From Candidatus Magnetomicrobium cryptolimnococcus (lineage in GTDB: Bacteria > Nitrospirota > Thermodesulfovibrionia > Thermodesulfovibrionales > Magnetobacteriaceae): a stretch of DNA of 64,000 nt. Position numbers and translations under genes: made by a program. The stretch spans positions 1 to 64,000 of the forward strand of contig JAGYWI010000011.1 of assembly GCA_018606805.1 (NCBI GenBank). Direction: 5' to 3'. Under the pieces are notes generated by a model. That model was given only the letters and a program-made list of their open reading frames with translations. It was not told where the DNA came from and searched no databases. This document shows, piece by piece, positions 9,163 through 17,809 of this stretch (the stretch's first letter is position 1; each line of letters starts with the position of its first letter).

Positions 9163-9638
9163 CTTGACGTTTAGGAATTTCAAAGTTTTACTTAAAACTG
9201 TCAGATATTGTTATAATGCTTTGTGAAGGAAAAAAGAATTACCATTAGACTAATTATAAAAGTTTAAAAGCACTTGTTGGTAAAGATGAATCATTTTTTG
9301 TTTTTACAAGATCAATGTTAACAAGCTATGTTAACGATCGAAAGCAGGAAAAGAAGAACTTCTTTGAAAAGTTTAAAAACAAATAATATGTTTCAGCCAA
9401 AGTCAGCAGCCGAAGGCTGCCTAATTTATATATAAGTGATAATTTACCATTAATTTTAGTTTTAAAACATTAAATACTAAAAATGACTTAATAAAAGACC
9501 GTATATTTTAAGTAGTTTTTAAATTTAGAAATTCATAATGGTGTGTTGAATATTTTTTATAATTTTGATATTTGATATTGTGATAAGATTTTTAGATGAT
9601 AAATAAGGAGTTTTTAAGCTTTTAGTTCAAATATAAAT
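9163..9638 (+). other. 476-bp gap with gene remnant, small hairpin and weak promoter
   Basis: No intact gene is visible. From about 9242 to 9385 a short frame reads NYKSLKALVGKDESFF and ends in NFFEKFKNK before a stop, which looks like the tail of a lost gene. Its end resembles a second remnant near 29735. A hairpin GCAGCC-gaa-GGCTGC lies at 9406-9420 without a T-run. An extended -10, TGTTATAAT at 9209-9217, has no good -35. A weak AAGGAG precedes the next gene. Confidence 0.5.
9369..9393 (+). repeat. Short gene-tail repeat, copy 1
   Basis: The 25 bases here match 29735-29759 with two differences. In both places the repeat encodes a tail ending KFKNK-stop and is followed by a related, more decayed hairpin region and CTAATTT. 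It looks like two leftovers of the same element or gene family. Confidence 0.5.
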
Positions 9639-10628
9639 ATGGCAATAAATGAAGAAATATTAAAAAGTTTTAATAATAAGAATGTCCTTGTTACAGGAGG
9701 TACTGGTCTAATAGGAAGGCAAGTGGTAGATATTTTGGTTGATAGCGGTGCAAGTTTAATAGTTGTATCAATGGATAAAATAAAGCTACATAAATCAGTT
9801 GAATATGTTTATGGTGATTTAACTGATTTTAATTTTTGTAAGACAATAACTAAGAATATGGATTATGTTTTACAACTTGCAGGAATAGGTGCTTCTGTAA
9901 TGGCCTCTAAGAAAAAAATAGCCACTCATTTTGTACCAATGTTAATGATGAATACAAATGTATTAGAAGCATGTAGAATAAATATGGTTAAAAAGGTTGT
10001 ATATACCAGTTCGGTTGGAGCTTATGCTGATGCAGAGTTATTTAGGGAATCTGATTACAAGATAGATAGTATCCCTATGGATATTGCTGGATGGGCTAAA
10101 AGGATGGCTGAACTACAAATATATACGTATAAAATTGAGTATAATTTATCCAATTATTCTATAGTTAGACCGTCAAATGTTTATGGACCAGGTGATAATT
10201 TTAATCCCGTAAATTCTCTTGTGATACCATCTTTAATGTATCGACTATATCATGGAGAATCTCCTCTTGTTATTTGGGGAGATGGTTCCGCAGTAAGGGA
10301 TTTTGTTTATAGTATGGATGTTGCTGAAGGTATTATTTTATCTTTATATTATGGAACTGTCTCGGGTTTTGTGAATCTTGGAAGTGGAAACCCTTGTACA
10401 ATTAGAGAGTTAGTTGAGACATTACATAGTGTAGTTGATTTTGAATATAAGTTTGATCCTACAAAACCAAGTGGTGTTTCAAAAAGGGTTATGGATATAT
10501 CTCTGGCGAGCAATATGATTAACTATAATCCAACCACTAAATTAAAAGAAGGGTTGGAAAAGACATGGCACTGGTTTATAGAACACCCTGACGAATATAA
10601 AGAAAAATTAAATTATTTCGTAGATTAA
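9639..10628 (+). CDS. Extended SDR (NAD-dependent epimerase/dehydratase family), catalytic Tyr replaced
   Basis: A 329-residue Rossmann protein with GGTGLIG (20-26), a TSSVGAY strand (123-129) and an RPSNVYGPGDNF segment typical of WcaG-like sugar-nucleotide epimerases/reductases. Where a YGWAK-type active-site motif would be expected, the sequence reads AGWAK (150-154). The Lys is kept but the Tyr is Ala. Two relatives at 12660 and 13683 show the same replacement with other residues, so this is probably a shared subfamily trait rather than damage. Function is likely epimerisation, reduction or a non-canonical step on a GDP-keto sugar. Confidence 0.75.
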   Translation: MAINEEILKSFNNKNVLVTGGTGLIGRQVVDILVDSGASLIVVSMDKIKLHKSVEYVYGDLTDFNFCKTITKNMDYVLQLAGIGASVMASKKKIATHFVPMLMMNTNVLEACRINMVKKVVYTSSVGAYADAELFRESDYKIDSIPMDIAGWAKRMAELQIYTYKIEYNLSNYSIVRPSNVYGPGDNFNPVNSLVIPSLMYRLYHGESPLVIWGDGSAVRDFVYSMDVAEGIILSLYYGTVSGFVNLGSGNPCTIRELVETLHSVVDFEYKFDPTKPSGVSKRVMDISLASNMINYNPTTKLKEGLEKTWHWFIEHPDEYKEKLNYFVD

Positions 10629-10637
10629 TATAATATC

Positions 10638-11684
10638 ATGGACAAAAGTAAAAAAATCAATGTTGGTTTAGTTCAGATTGGAGATGAGTTTGGGGAAGAA
10701 TACTATTTACCATATTCCATCGGTGTCCTTGTTGCTTATGCAATAAAAAATCTTGAATATTCAGACAATTTCAATTTCCTATTACCTATATATAAAAAAA
10801 CTGATATTTCTTTGGCAGTAGATATTTTATTAAGTGCAGATATTGTCTTTTTTAGTAATTATGTATGGAATCATCAAATAAATATTAAAATTGCTGAACA
10901 TTTAAAAAGACACTCCAGTAGTCATATCATAGTATTTGGAGGTCCACATATTCCTGAAAAAGATACATCTATTTATTCTTTTTTACATTCCAATCCTTCT
11001 ATTGATATTGCATCTTTTGGTGAAGGTGAAATACCTTTTTTAAGAATTCTTCAAAATATAACAGATAAACACTGGGAAAAAGTTCCTTCAATTGGGTTTA
11101 TTACTGGAAATAATAATTTTATATATAACCCAACAACTGAAAGAATAGATGACTATAGTAAGCTTCCTTCTCCATATCTTAACGGAGTATTTGATCCTTT
11201 GATTAAAGCAAATCCAGCTCAAAAATGGGCAGCGTTGATTGAAACAAACAGGGGTTGTCCTTTTTCTTGTAGTTACTGTTATTGGGGAAAAAAGACAAGA
11301 AATAGGGTTTATCTACACGATATTAACAAGATATTTAAAGAAATAGACTGGATTAGTTCTAATAATATAGAATTTATATTCTGTTGTGATGCTAATTTTG
11401 GTATGTTTAAGAGAGACATTGAAATAGTTAGAAAAGTGTCTGATAATAAAAAAAAGTATGGTTATCCAAAGGTGTTTTCAGTACAAAACACTAAAAATAC
11501 ACCTGATACTATCATATTACTACAAAAAATTCTTAATGATTCAGGGTTACAAAAGGGTGTAAATATAGCACTTCAGTCTTTGAACGAAAAAACATTGCAA
11601 AGTATTAGACGTAGTAACATAGATAATAAATATTATAAATACCTACAGCAAACGTTCATAAAAATCTCAGCTAATTCTCTATAG
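10638..11684 (+). pseudogene. N-terminal part of a broken B12-binding-type radical SAM enzyme
   Basis: The reading frame holds a cobalamin-binding-like domain (about 1-190; FGGPH near 100-104, FGEGE near 127-131) and a radical SAM domain with RGCPFSCSYC, cysteines 207, 211 and 214 (CxxxCxxC). It stops abruptly after 348 codons. The last 11 residues come from an inverted copy of downstream DNA that begins at 11652. The rest of the protein continues in the same orientation at 11802. In relatives the missing stretch carries an ILGLPGET-type segment. About 60-70 residues therefore seem lost and replaced by the inverted 150-bp segment. Function of the intact ancestor is unknown. Such enzymes modify glycans, lipids or small molecules. 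Confidence 0.8.
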
Positions 11685-11801
11685 CTTATACCACACACTC
11701 TATTTAAAATTATAAAAGGTATCTGAAGTAGTTTATCAAAATATAATAATGAAGTCATCCAGCAGAAAACCTTTGTTCTAATCCATTCTTCTTTTGGCAT
11801 C
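11652..11801 (+). repeat. Left arm of a perfect 150-bp inverted repeat
   Basis: This arm is the exact reverse complement of 11925-12074, and I found no mismatch reading both arms in full. The two arms are separated by 123 bp. Bases just outside the arms do not pair. Confidence 0.97.
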
Positions 11802-12588
11802 GATAGATTATCAGGATAAGTATGGATTTGTTATAGTAGAATCTAAGATACTCCAACATCACACTTTTTTTGAAAGCAAGGCTGATAATGCTGAAATACA
11901 AAAGCTTGTAGTGGGTACAGAAATGATGCCAAAAGAAGAATGGATTAGAACAAAGGTTTTCTGCTGGATGACTTCATTATTATATTTTGATAAACTACTT
12001 CAGATACCTTTTATAATTTTAAATAGAGTGTGTGGTATAAGCTATAGAGAATTAGCTGAGATTTTTATGAACGTAGCAGTTAAATATAAAACAATAAATA
12101 GTATTCTTAATTTGTGTACAAAAAAAGCTTCTGATATACAAAAAGGTAAACCTGAGCATGTAGGATCGAAGAAATGGTTAAATATATGGTGGCCTGTAGA
12201 TGAGCTTTTGTTCATAAAGTTATGTAGTAGTGGATTAATATATAAATTTTATGAAGAGGCTGAAGATATTATTGCTAACTATATGGGAGAAAAATTTTTA
12301 AATTTTTCAAAAAAGCTATTAGGTGATTCAATTCTACTTAATTCAAAAATGATTAAGTTGCCATTTATAGATACAGATATAAATATTACCTTGAATTATA
12401 ATATACCTGAGATTGTAAATGGTATATTAAGTGGTATAACCATACCATTGCAGGAGGGATACTTCTGTTATAGGATAGATAGAACAACAAATAAATGGAC
12501 TACTCTTGAAAGTTGGCTAAAAGAAGTGGTTTGGTATGGTACAAAAAAGGGATTATATCTTTACGATTATAATAGAATTGAAAAATAG
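11794..12588 (+). pseudogene. C-terminal part of the broken radical SAM enzyme
   Basis: An open frame of 264 codons from TTG at 11794, of which the natural coding sequence starts at about 11802 with IDYQDKYGFVIVESKI. That wording, and VVGTEMMPKEEWIRTKVF, match what I know as the C-terminal region of B12-binding radical SAM proteins from glycan loci, so it belongs with the fragment at 10638. It has no plausible ribosome site, and its apparent start lies in the inverted arm. The natural protein would have been roughly 670-680 residues. It could still be expressed as a fragment, but a functional enzyme is unlikely. Confidence 0.75.
11925..12074 (+). repeat. Right arm of the perfect 150-bp inverted repeat
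   Basis: This arm is in the natural coding orientation of the radical SAM gene's C-terminal half (it encodes MPKEEWIRTKVFCWM and what follows). It is therefore the source, and the left arm is the inverted copy. Confidence 0.97.
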
Positions 12589-12659
12589 GCATAATAGGTG
12601 TATGAAAATTTATGCCACATTTGTAAAATAGAAAAAATATATACGCTCCAGATGAGAAA

Positions 12660-13658
12660 ATGGATAAAACATATCTCCAAATAAAAGATAATATCAATAT
12701 GAAATTCTTAAAGGGAAAAAAAGTATTAATTGCAGGTGGTTCTGGGTTATTGGGCGTAAATATTACAAGATATATGTTGGAATACGGCATTGATGTACAG
12801 AGCACATTTTTTTCTCGAAAACCGCCAGAGCATCTAAAAAATTATTATAAAAGATATGATTTTACAAAGTATAAAGAATGCCTTAAAGCAACAAAGGGAC
12901 AAGATTATGTTATAATTTGTGCCGCTCAAGCATCAGGTGTCGTCGGTATGGCATCTAACCCAACAAACACTATTCTTCCTAATTTAGAGATAAATGCAGG
13001 CCTTTTTGAGGCATGTGCTCAAAATAATGTCGCAAAAACTTTATGGATAAGTAGTTCTACTGTTTACCAAGAGTCATTTTATCCAATTAGAGAAGACCAA
13101 CTCGATTTGAACAAGCCTCCGTATGCTTTATACTTGGGTATTGGATGGGTTTATAGGTATCTGGAAGAACTGATAAAGTGTTACTATTATAAATATGGGA
13201 TGCAGATAGGTATTATACGTACTTCAAATATATATGGGCCTTACGACAAATTTGATGATAAGAAATCAAATGTTATTCCTGCCTTAATAAAGCGAGCTTT
13301 AAATAAAGAAGAACCTTTTGTTGTATGGGGCAGTAACAATACTATTAGAGATTTTATTTTTGTTGATGATCTTATAATCGGTATTTTAGGTGTTTTAGAA
13401 AAATACTGCAATGGTGATCCGATTAATATTAGCAGTGGAGAGCCTGTCAGCATTGGTGAACTGGTTAACAAAATCCTATATTTATGTAAACATAACGTTA
13501 TGCCATACTATGACACAAGCAAACCAACTGCAATTCCATATAGGGTATTGGATACTACAAAATATGAAACATTGCTTGGGAGGAAGCATAAAACATCGCT
13601 AAGGGAAGGAATTGAGTATACAATAAACTGGTTTACATCAGAACTTTTTAGTGAATAG
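12660..13658 (+). CDS. Extended SDR (NAD-dependent epimerase/dehydratase family), lacks YxxxK
   Basis: A 332-residue extended SDR with AGGSGLLG (25-32) and WISSSTVY (129-136). The active-site region reads IGWVYR (161-166), so neither the Tyr nor the Lys of YxxxK is in place. RTSNIYGPYDKFDDKKSNVIPALI and the later RDFIFVDD are shared almost word for word with the SDR at 13683, marking them as paralogues. The gene is preceded by GATGAGAA 4 bp before ATG. It probably acts on a nucleotide sugar, but with the catalytic pair missing it may bind rather than convert, or use another base. Confidence 0.75.
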   Translation: MDKTYLQIKDNINMKFLKGKKVLIAGGSGLLGVNITRYMLEYGIDVQSTFFSRKPPEHLKNYYKRYDFTKYKECLKATKGQDYVIICAAQASGVVGMASNPTNTILPNLEINAGLFEACAQNNVAKTLWISSSTVYQESFYPIREDQLDLNKPPYALYLGIGWVYRYLEELIKCYYYKYGMQIGIIRTSNIYGPYDKFDDKKSNVIPALIKRALNKEEPFVVWGSNNTIRDFIFVDDLIIGILGVLEKYCNGDPINISSGEPVSIGELVNKILYLCKHNVMPYYDTSKPTAIPYRVLDTTKYETLLGRKHKTSLREGIEYTINWFTSELFSE

Positions 13659-13682
13659 TCAAATTTTCTTGAGGTAATTAAA

Positions 13683-14633
13683 ATGAAAAGAAAGATGCTC
13701 ATACTTGGGTCAACTGGTTTTATTGGTAGGAATATAGCAGAATATTTTTCAGAGAAGCCTGAGTTTGAAGTTTATGGAACATATTATAAGTCTATTCCAC
13801 TGAGTCATCATGGGATTAAAATGGTAAAAGTAGATTTAACGCGAGCTGAAGATGTAGATATGGTAATAGATGGAATGGATATAGTAATACAAGCAGCAGC
13901 AACTACATCTGGAGCAAAAGATATTGTTAATAAGCCATATATTCATGTAACTGATAATGCAGTTATGAATTCCTTGATAACTAGAAGTGCTTATGAACAT
14001 TCGGTTGGACATATTATTATGTTTAGCTGTTCAGTAATGTATCAATCAAGCGATGTCCCATTAAAAGAGACAGATTTTAATCCAAACTCTGAAATGCATA
14101 AAAATTATTTTGGGGTTGGTTGGACGAAAGTCTTTATGGAAAAGATGTGTGAATTCTATTCAAGGCTAAACCGTAATAAGTATACTGTTTTTCGTCATTC
14201 TAATATTTATGGCCCGTATGATAAGTTTGATCTTGAAAAATCACATGTGTTTGGTGGAACGATTACAAAAGTAATGACTTCAAAGAATAGAAAAATATTA
14301 GTATGGGGTTCAGGAGAAGAAAGTAGAGATTTGCTGTATGTATCAGATATTGTTAGGGCCGTTGAACTTGCTATTGAAAAACAAGACACACCTTATGAAC
14401 TAATAAATATAGGATGTGGAGAATCTATTACAATAAAACATCTAGTGGAAAAAATTATTAATGTCTCCGGTAAAGATATTAAGATTGAGTTTGATCTGTC
14501 TAAACCTACAATTAAAACTGGGCTTTGCCTTGATTATACCAAGGCAACAAAAATTTTAGGTTGGAAACCATCTGTATTATTAGATGAAGGAATTAAAAAA
14601 ACAATAGAATGGTATACTAAGGGATATATATAA
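13683..14633 (+). CDS. Extended SDR paralogue, catalytic Tyr replaced by Val
   Basis: A 316-residue extended SDR with GSTGFIG (9-15), a FSCSVMY strand (114-120) and VGWTK (145-149) in place of YxxxK: Lys kept, Tyr replaced by Val. RHSNIYGPYDKFD and the RDLLYVSD segment show close kinship with the upstream SDR. A good GAGGTAATTAAA ribosome site precedes the ATG. Together with 9639 and 12660 it forms a trio likely acting in succession on the product of the 4,6-dehydratase at 6116 (inference). Confidence 0.75.
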   Translation: MKRKMLILGSTGFIGRNIAEYFSEKPEFEVYGTYYKSIPLSHHGIKMVKVDLTRAEDVDMVIDGMDIVIQAAATTSGAKDIVNKPYIHVTDNAVMNSLITRSAYEHSVGHIIMFSCSVMYQSSDVPLKETDFNPNSEMHKNYFGVGWTKVFMEKMCEFYSRLNRNKYTVFRHSNIYGPYDKFDLEKSHVFGGTITKVMTSKNRKILVWGSGEESRDLLYVSDIVRAVELAIEKQDTPYELINIGCGESITIKHLVEKIINVSGKDIKIEFDLSKPTIKTGLCLDYTKATKILGWKPSVLLDEGIKKTIEWYTKGYI

Positions 14634-14768
14634 ATTAAGGTAGTTAAAATGTCTGATATATCAAACATCCCTACTGCCTTAGCAATCGTTGGAATCAAGC
14701 TATTGAAGAAAGCTTTAAATTGTTTATTTTAAAAACCAATTGAGATGTATTATGCAGAGGGTTGATTG

Positions 14769-15761
14769 ATGATTATTAGTCGTACACCTTTTCGAATTTC
14801 TTTTTTTGGTGGGGGTACCGATTTTCCTACTTGGTATAAATATAATTGTGGTGCAGTTATATCTACAACAATAGATAAATATTGCTATATTAGCTGTAGG
14901 AAGCTTCCACCTTTTTTTGAACATAAACATCGGATTGTATATTCTAAATATGAGCATGTAAATGAATGTAATGATATAGTTCACCCATCGGTAAGAGAAA
15001 CATTTAGATTTATGAAAGTAACTGATGGACTTGAAATACATCATGATGCTGATCTTCCCGCAAGATCTGGTCTTGGTTCGAGTTCATCCTTTACTGTAGG
15101 TCTATTGCATGCCTTATATGCATTAAAAGGGAAAATAGTATCTAAGAAAAGATTAGCGCTTGAAGCAATTCACATTGAACAAGAGATGATTGAGGAAAAT
15201 GTTGGCTCCCAGGATCAAGTAGCAGCAGCTTTTGGTGGGTTTAATAAGATTGTCTTTATGGGTGATAGTAAAATTGATGTAACGCCATTAACTTTAACTA
15301 AACAAAGGCTTAGAGAGTTTCAGGAATGCTTGATGTTATTTTTTACAGGCTTTTCAAGATTTGCCTCTGATATAGAGGGTGATAAAATAAAACAGGTCAA
15401 AAAAAGGGAAAATGAACTAAAAACTATATATGAAATGGTTGATGAATCTATTAATATTTTGAATAGTAAAATCCCTATAGAGAATGTTGGTAAAATGCTA
15501 TACGAAAGCTGGAAGTTGAAAAAGTCCCTTTCAGATAAAGTATCAAATTCTCATATTGATGGTATATATGAAGTTGCCTTAAAAAATGGGGCTATTGGTG
15601 GTAAAATATTGGGGGCAGGAGGAGGAGGTTTTATTTTGTTTTTTGTTAAACCTGAAGAGAGAGATAGGTTAAGGCAGTCATTAGGTAGTTTATTACATGT
15701 TCCATTTAGTTTTGATACAAGCGGTAGTCAAATAATATTTTATAGTGAAAGTGGAGTATAA
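14769..15761 (+). CDS. hddA: HddA-like heptose-7-phosphate 1-kinase (GHMP kinase)
   Basis: A 330-residue GHMP kinase beginning RTPFRISFFGGGTDFP, wording typical of D-glycero-D-manno-heptose 7-phosphate kinases. The ATP-binding LPARSGLGSSSS (97-108) and a C-terminal GGKILGAGGGGF motif are intact. It would phosphorylate heptose 7-phosphate at C1, feeding the HddC-like enzyme at 5254. The ATG at 14769 lies behind AGAGGG and is preferred over the TTG one codon earlier. L-fucose kinase-like activity is the main alternative. Confidence 0.75.
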   Translation: MIISRTPFRISFFGGGTDFPTWYKYNCGAVISTTIDKYCYISCRKLPPFFEHKHRIVYSKYEHVNECNDIVHPSVRETFRFMKVTDGLEIHHDADLPARSGLGSSSSFTVGLLHALYALKGKIVSKKRLALEAIHIEQEMIEENVGSQDQVAAAFGGFNKIVFMGDSKIDVTPLTLTKQRLREFQECLMLFFTGFSRFASDIEGDKIKQVKKRENELKTIYEMVDESINILNSKIPIENVGKMLYESWKLKKSLSDKVSNSHIDGIYEVALKNGAIGGKILGAGGGGFILFFVKPEERDRLRQSLGSLLHVPFSFDTSGSQIIFYSESGV

Positions 15762-15763
15762 AG

Positions 15764-16963
15764 GTGAGAATTCCTTTTGGAACAATTTCTGTAACAGAAA
15801 AATCAAAAATTTTAATATCTAATATTCTTGAAACCAATAGATTATCAAGTGGAAAATATGTTAGAGAATTTGAAAAAAAATTTGCTGAGCTTATAGGTGT
15901 AAAAGAATCAGTGGCAGTATCTACTGGTACTGATGCTGATGCTCTTGCACTGGCTGTATTATATGACTTTGGGGCAAATAGAGGTGATGAAATAATTGTG
16001 CCTGCTTTATCTTTTGTTGCAACAGGAAATGCAGTTTTACAGGCTGGGTTTATCCCTGTTTTTGTGGATGTTGACAGAAAGACGTTAAATATTGACCCTG
16101 CCAAAATTGAGGAAAAGATAACAAAACGAACAAGGGCGCTTATGCCTGTTCACTTGATGGGTAAACCTGCTGACATGGATTCAATCAATACTATTGCAAA
16201 GAAATATAGTCTTTTTGTAATTGAAGATGCAGCAGAGGCTTATGGGGCAGTATATAAAGGTAAAAATGTTGGTACCCTTGGGGATATGGCTGCTTTTAGT
16301 TTATATGTGGCACATATTATAAGTACCGTAGAAGGTGGTATTATAATAACTGATAATAATGATTTTGCTGAAATAATTCGGTCTTTACGTAGCCATGGAA
16401 GGGCATGTAAATGCAAAAGCTGTGTTTTAAACAAGGTATCTGCATATTGTGAAAAGAGATTTAGTTATAGCAATAATGAAGATATAAGGTTTATGTTTGA
16501 AAGAATAGGTTTTTCATCAAAGATGAACGAATTAGAAGCAGCAATTGGATTAGGCAATCTGGAACTATATGAAGAAATACTTAGTAAGAGGAGAAAAAAT
16601 CTTTACTATCTTATAGATAAAGTAGAAAAATTCAACCCATATATTGTTTCAATAGAAAAGGATGCTTATGAAGAAATAGGCCCTCACGCATTTCCTATTA
16701 TTATAGGGGAAGATGCTAATTTCACACGTACTAAATTGACAAGTTTTATGGAAGAAAATGGAATTGACACTAGAACTCTTTTTTCTTCTATGCCAACACA
16801 ATGTCCTGGTTTTAATTTTTTAGGTTATAAACTTGGTGATTTCCCTAACTCTGAATTTATTGGGTTAAATGGGATTCATATAGGTATTCATCAGGATATA
16901 GGGACAGAAGAATGTGATTATGTGATAGAAGTAATTCAGGAATTTTTAAAGGAAAATGTATAA
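15764..16963 (+). CDS. PLP-dependent sugar 3-dehydrase of the ColD/RfbH (E1) type with a putative [2Fe-2S] motif
   Basis: A 399-residue DegT/DnrJ/EryC1-fold protein. The residue that normally is the PLP-binding Lys is His184 (FSLYVAHIISTVEGG), the known hallmark of ColD and RfbH-type 3-dehydrases as opposed to aminotransferases. A Cys cluster C215-x-C217-x2-C220-x8-C229 followed by EKRF closely parallels the [2Fe-2S] motif of CDP-hexose 3-dehydrase E1. This predicts 3-deoxygenation of a 4-keto sugar. An E3-type reductase was not recognised in the window. The GTG start follows a GGAG 8 bp upstream. Near the GDP-heptose genes, the product could be a 3,6-dideoxy heptose or hexose (inference). 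Confidence 0.8.
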   Translation: MRIPFGTISVTEKSKILISNILETNRLSSGKYVREFEKKFAELIGVKESVAVSTGTDADALALAVLYDFGANRGDEIIVPALSFVATGNAVLQAGFIPVFVDVDRKTLNIDPAKIEEKITKRTRALMPVHLMGKPADMDSINTIAKKYSLFVIEDAAEAYGAVYKGKNVGTLGDMAAFSLYVAHIISTVEGGIIITDNNDFAEIIRSLRSHGRACKCKSCVLNKVSAYCEKRFSYSNNEDIRFMFERIGFSSKMNELEAAIGLGNLELYEEILSKRRKNLYYLIDKVEKFNPYIVSIEKDAYEEIGPHAFPIIIGEDANFTRTKLTSFMEENGIDTRTLFSSMPTQCPGFNFLGYKLGDFPNSEFIGLNGIHIGIHQDIGTEECDYVIEVIQEFLKENV

Positions 16964-16987
16964 TATGTTTACAATATTGTTATGAGG

Positions 16988-17077
16988 TATGCAGTTAAAC
17001 GATTAGCACTATAAAAAAAGATATATTTCACGCTATATTATGTCTTAATTTTACAGTATTTTTTACTTAACTGCATA
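16988..17077 (+). repeat. 90-bp segment bounded by 11-bp perfect inverted repeats
   Basis: TATGCAGTTAA at 16988-16998 is matched by its exact reverse complement at 17067-17077. The interior is AT-rich and has no reading frame. It sits in the 146-bp gap between two genes and could be a tiny MITE-like remnant or a transcript hairpin. Confidence 0.5.
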
Positions 17078-17109
17078 ACTCCTAAATACAACAGATTGGT
17101 AAAAGGTCA

Positions 17110-17781
17110 TTGAATCGATATTTATCTCATAAATTATTATTAAGTAATCCAGTTTATGGAAATATAAGTAAAGATATTGGCATAGGAGCTATAAAGTCAA
17201 TAGATAAGGGAGATGCATGTCAGACTTTCTGGATAAGAATGGAAAATCATTGGGGAACACATGTTGACTGTCCTGCTCATTTTTTTCTTGATGGCAAAAA
17301 TGTATGTGATTACGATTGTGATTTTTGGTTTTTTAAAAACCCTCAAGTGATAAAAATTATAGCTAAACCTGGTCAGATAATTACAATTGAACATATAAAG
17401 GATAGGATAGATATAGATACCGACATTATTCTTTTTGTATCAGGTTGGGAAAATTTTAGGGGACAGAATATTTATAGTTTAAACAATCCGGGTCTACATC
17501 CAGATATAGCTCTGTGGTTACGACAAAGCTATCCGAGTGTTCGCGCAGTAGGTATTGATTGGATATCTATATCAGCTTTTCAGCAAAAAGAAATTGGTAG
17601 GCTTGCTCACAAAGCATTTTTAAACCCATACTCAGAGGGGCACCCTGTGTTGCTTATAGAAGATATGAAACTATCTGGTGATATTTCATATCTTGAAGGA
17701 TTATTTGTTTCACCAATATTAATTGATAAAATTGATAGTGCGCCATGTACCGTTGTTGGTATTTTTAAGGATTATCAATGA
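17110..17781 (+). CDS. Cyclase/kynurenine formamidase-like metal-dependent hydrolase
   Basis: A 223-residue protein of the cyclase (KynB-like) family, with the metal-binding HWGTHVDCPAH (47-57; HxGTHxDxPxH) and a C-terminal LSGDISYLEGL region typical of the fold. Members are Zn/Mn amidohydrolases, or cyclases in polyketide and small-molecule pathways. The TTG start follows AAAAGG. It is the last gene before a 517-bp regulatory gap. In this setting it may remove an N-formyl or other amide from a sugar intermediate, but nothing in the sequence proves the substrate. Confidence 0.78.
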   Translation: MNRYLSHKLLLSNPVYGNISKDIGIGAIKSIDKGDACQTFWIRMENHWGTHVDCPAHFFLDGKNVCDYDCDFWFFKNPQVIKIIAKPGQIITIEHIKDRIDIDTDIILFVSGWENFRGQNIYSLNNPGLHPDIALWLRQSYPSVRAVGIDWISISAFQQKEIGRLAHKAFLNPYSEGHPVLLIEDMKLSGDISYLEGLFVSPILIDKIDSAPCTVVGIFKDYQ

Positions 17782-17809
17782 AAGTTTTAGTGGTTCACCA
17801 TTGATAATC
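17770..17809 (+). terminator. Hairpin at the end of the cyclase gene (possible terminator)
   Basis: GATTATCAATG (17770-17780) and CATTGATAATC (17799-17809) are perfect 11-bp inverted repeats around an 18-nt loop, overlapping the stop codon. There is no clear T-run after it, so termination is uncertain. It lies where transcription would pause before the new promoter at 17902. Confidence 0.4.

Noticed and set aside
9406-9420. GCAGCC-gaa-GGCTGC as a rho-independent terminator
   Set aside because: No run of T follows and the stem is only 6 bp. It is mentioned only as part of the gap.
14649-14732. A 27-codon frame (MSDISNIPTALAIVGIK and on) with a ribosome-site-like AAGGTAGTTAAA
   Set aside because: Too short and unrecognised. 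Its upstream bases resemble those of the preceding SDR gene, so it may be a leftover, but nothing supports expression.
15764-16963. Call as a DegT-type sugar aminotransferase
   Set aside because: The PLP lysine is His184 and an E1-like Cys cluster is present, so a dehydrase is better supported.
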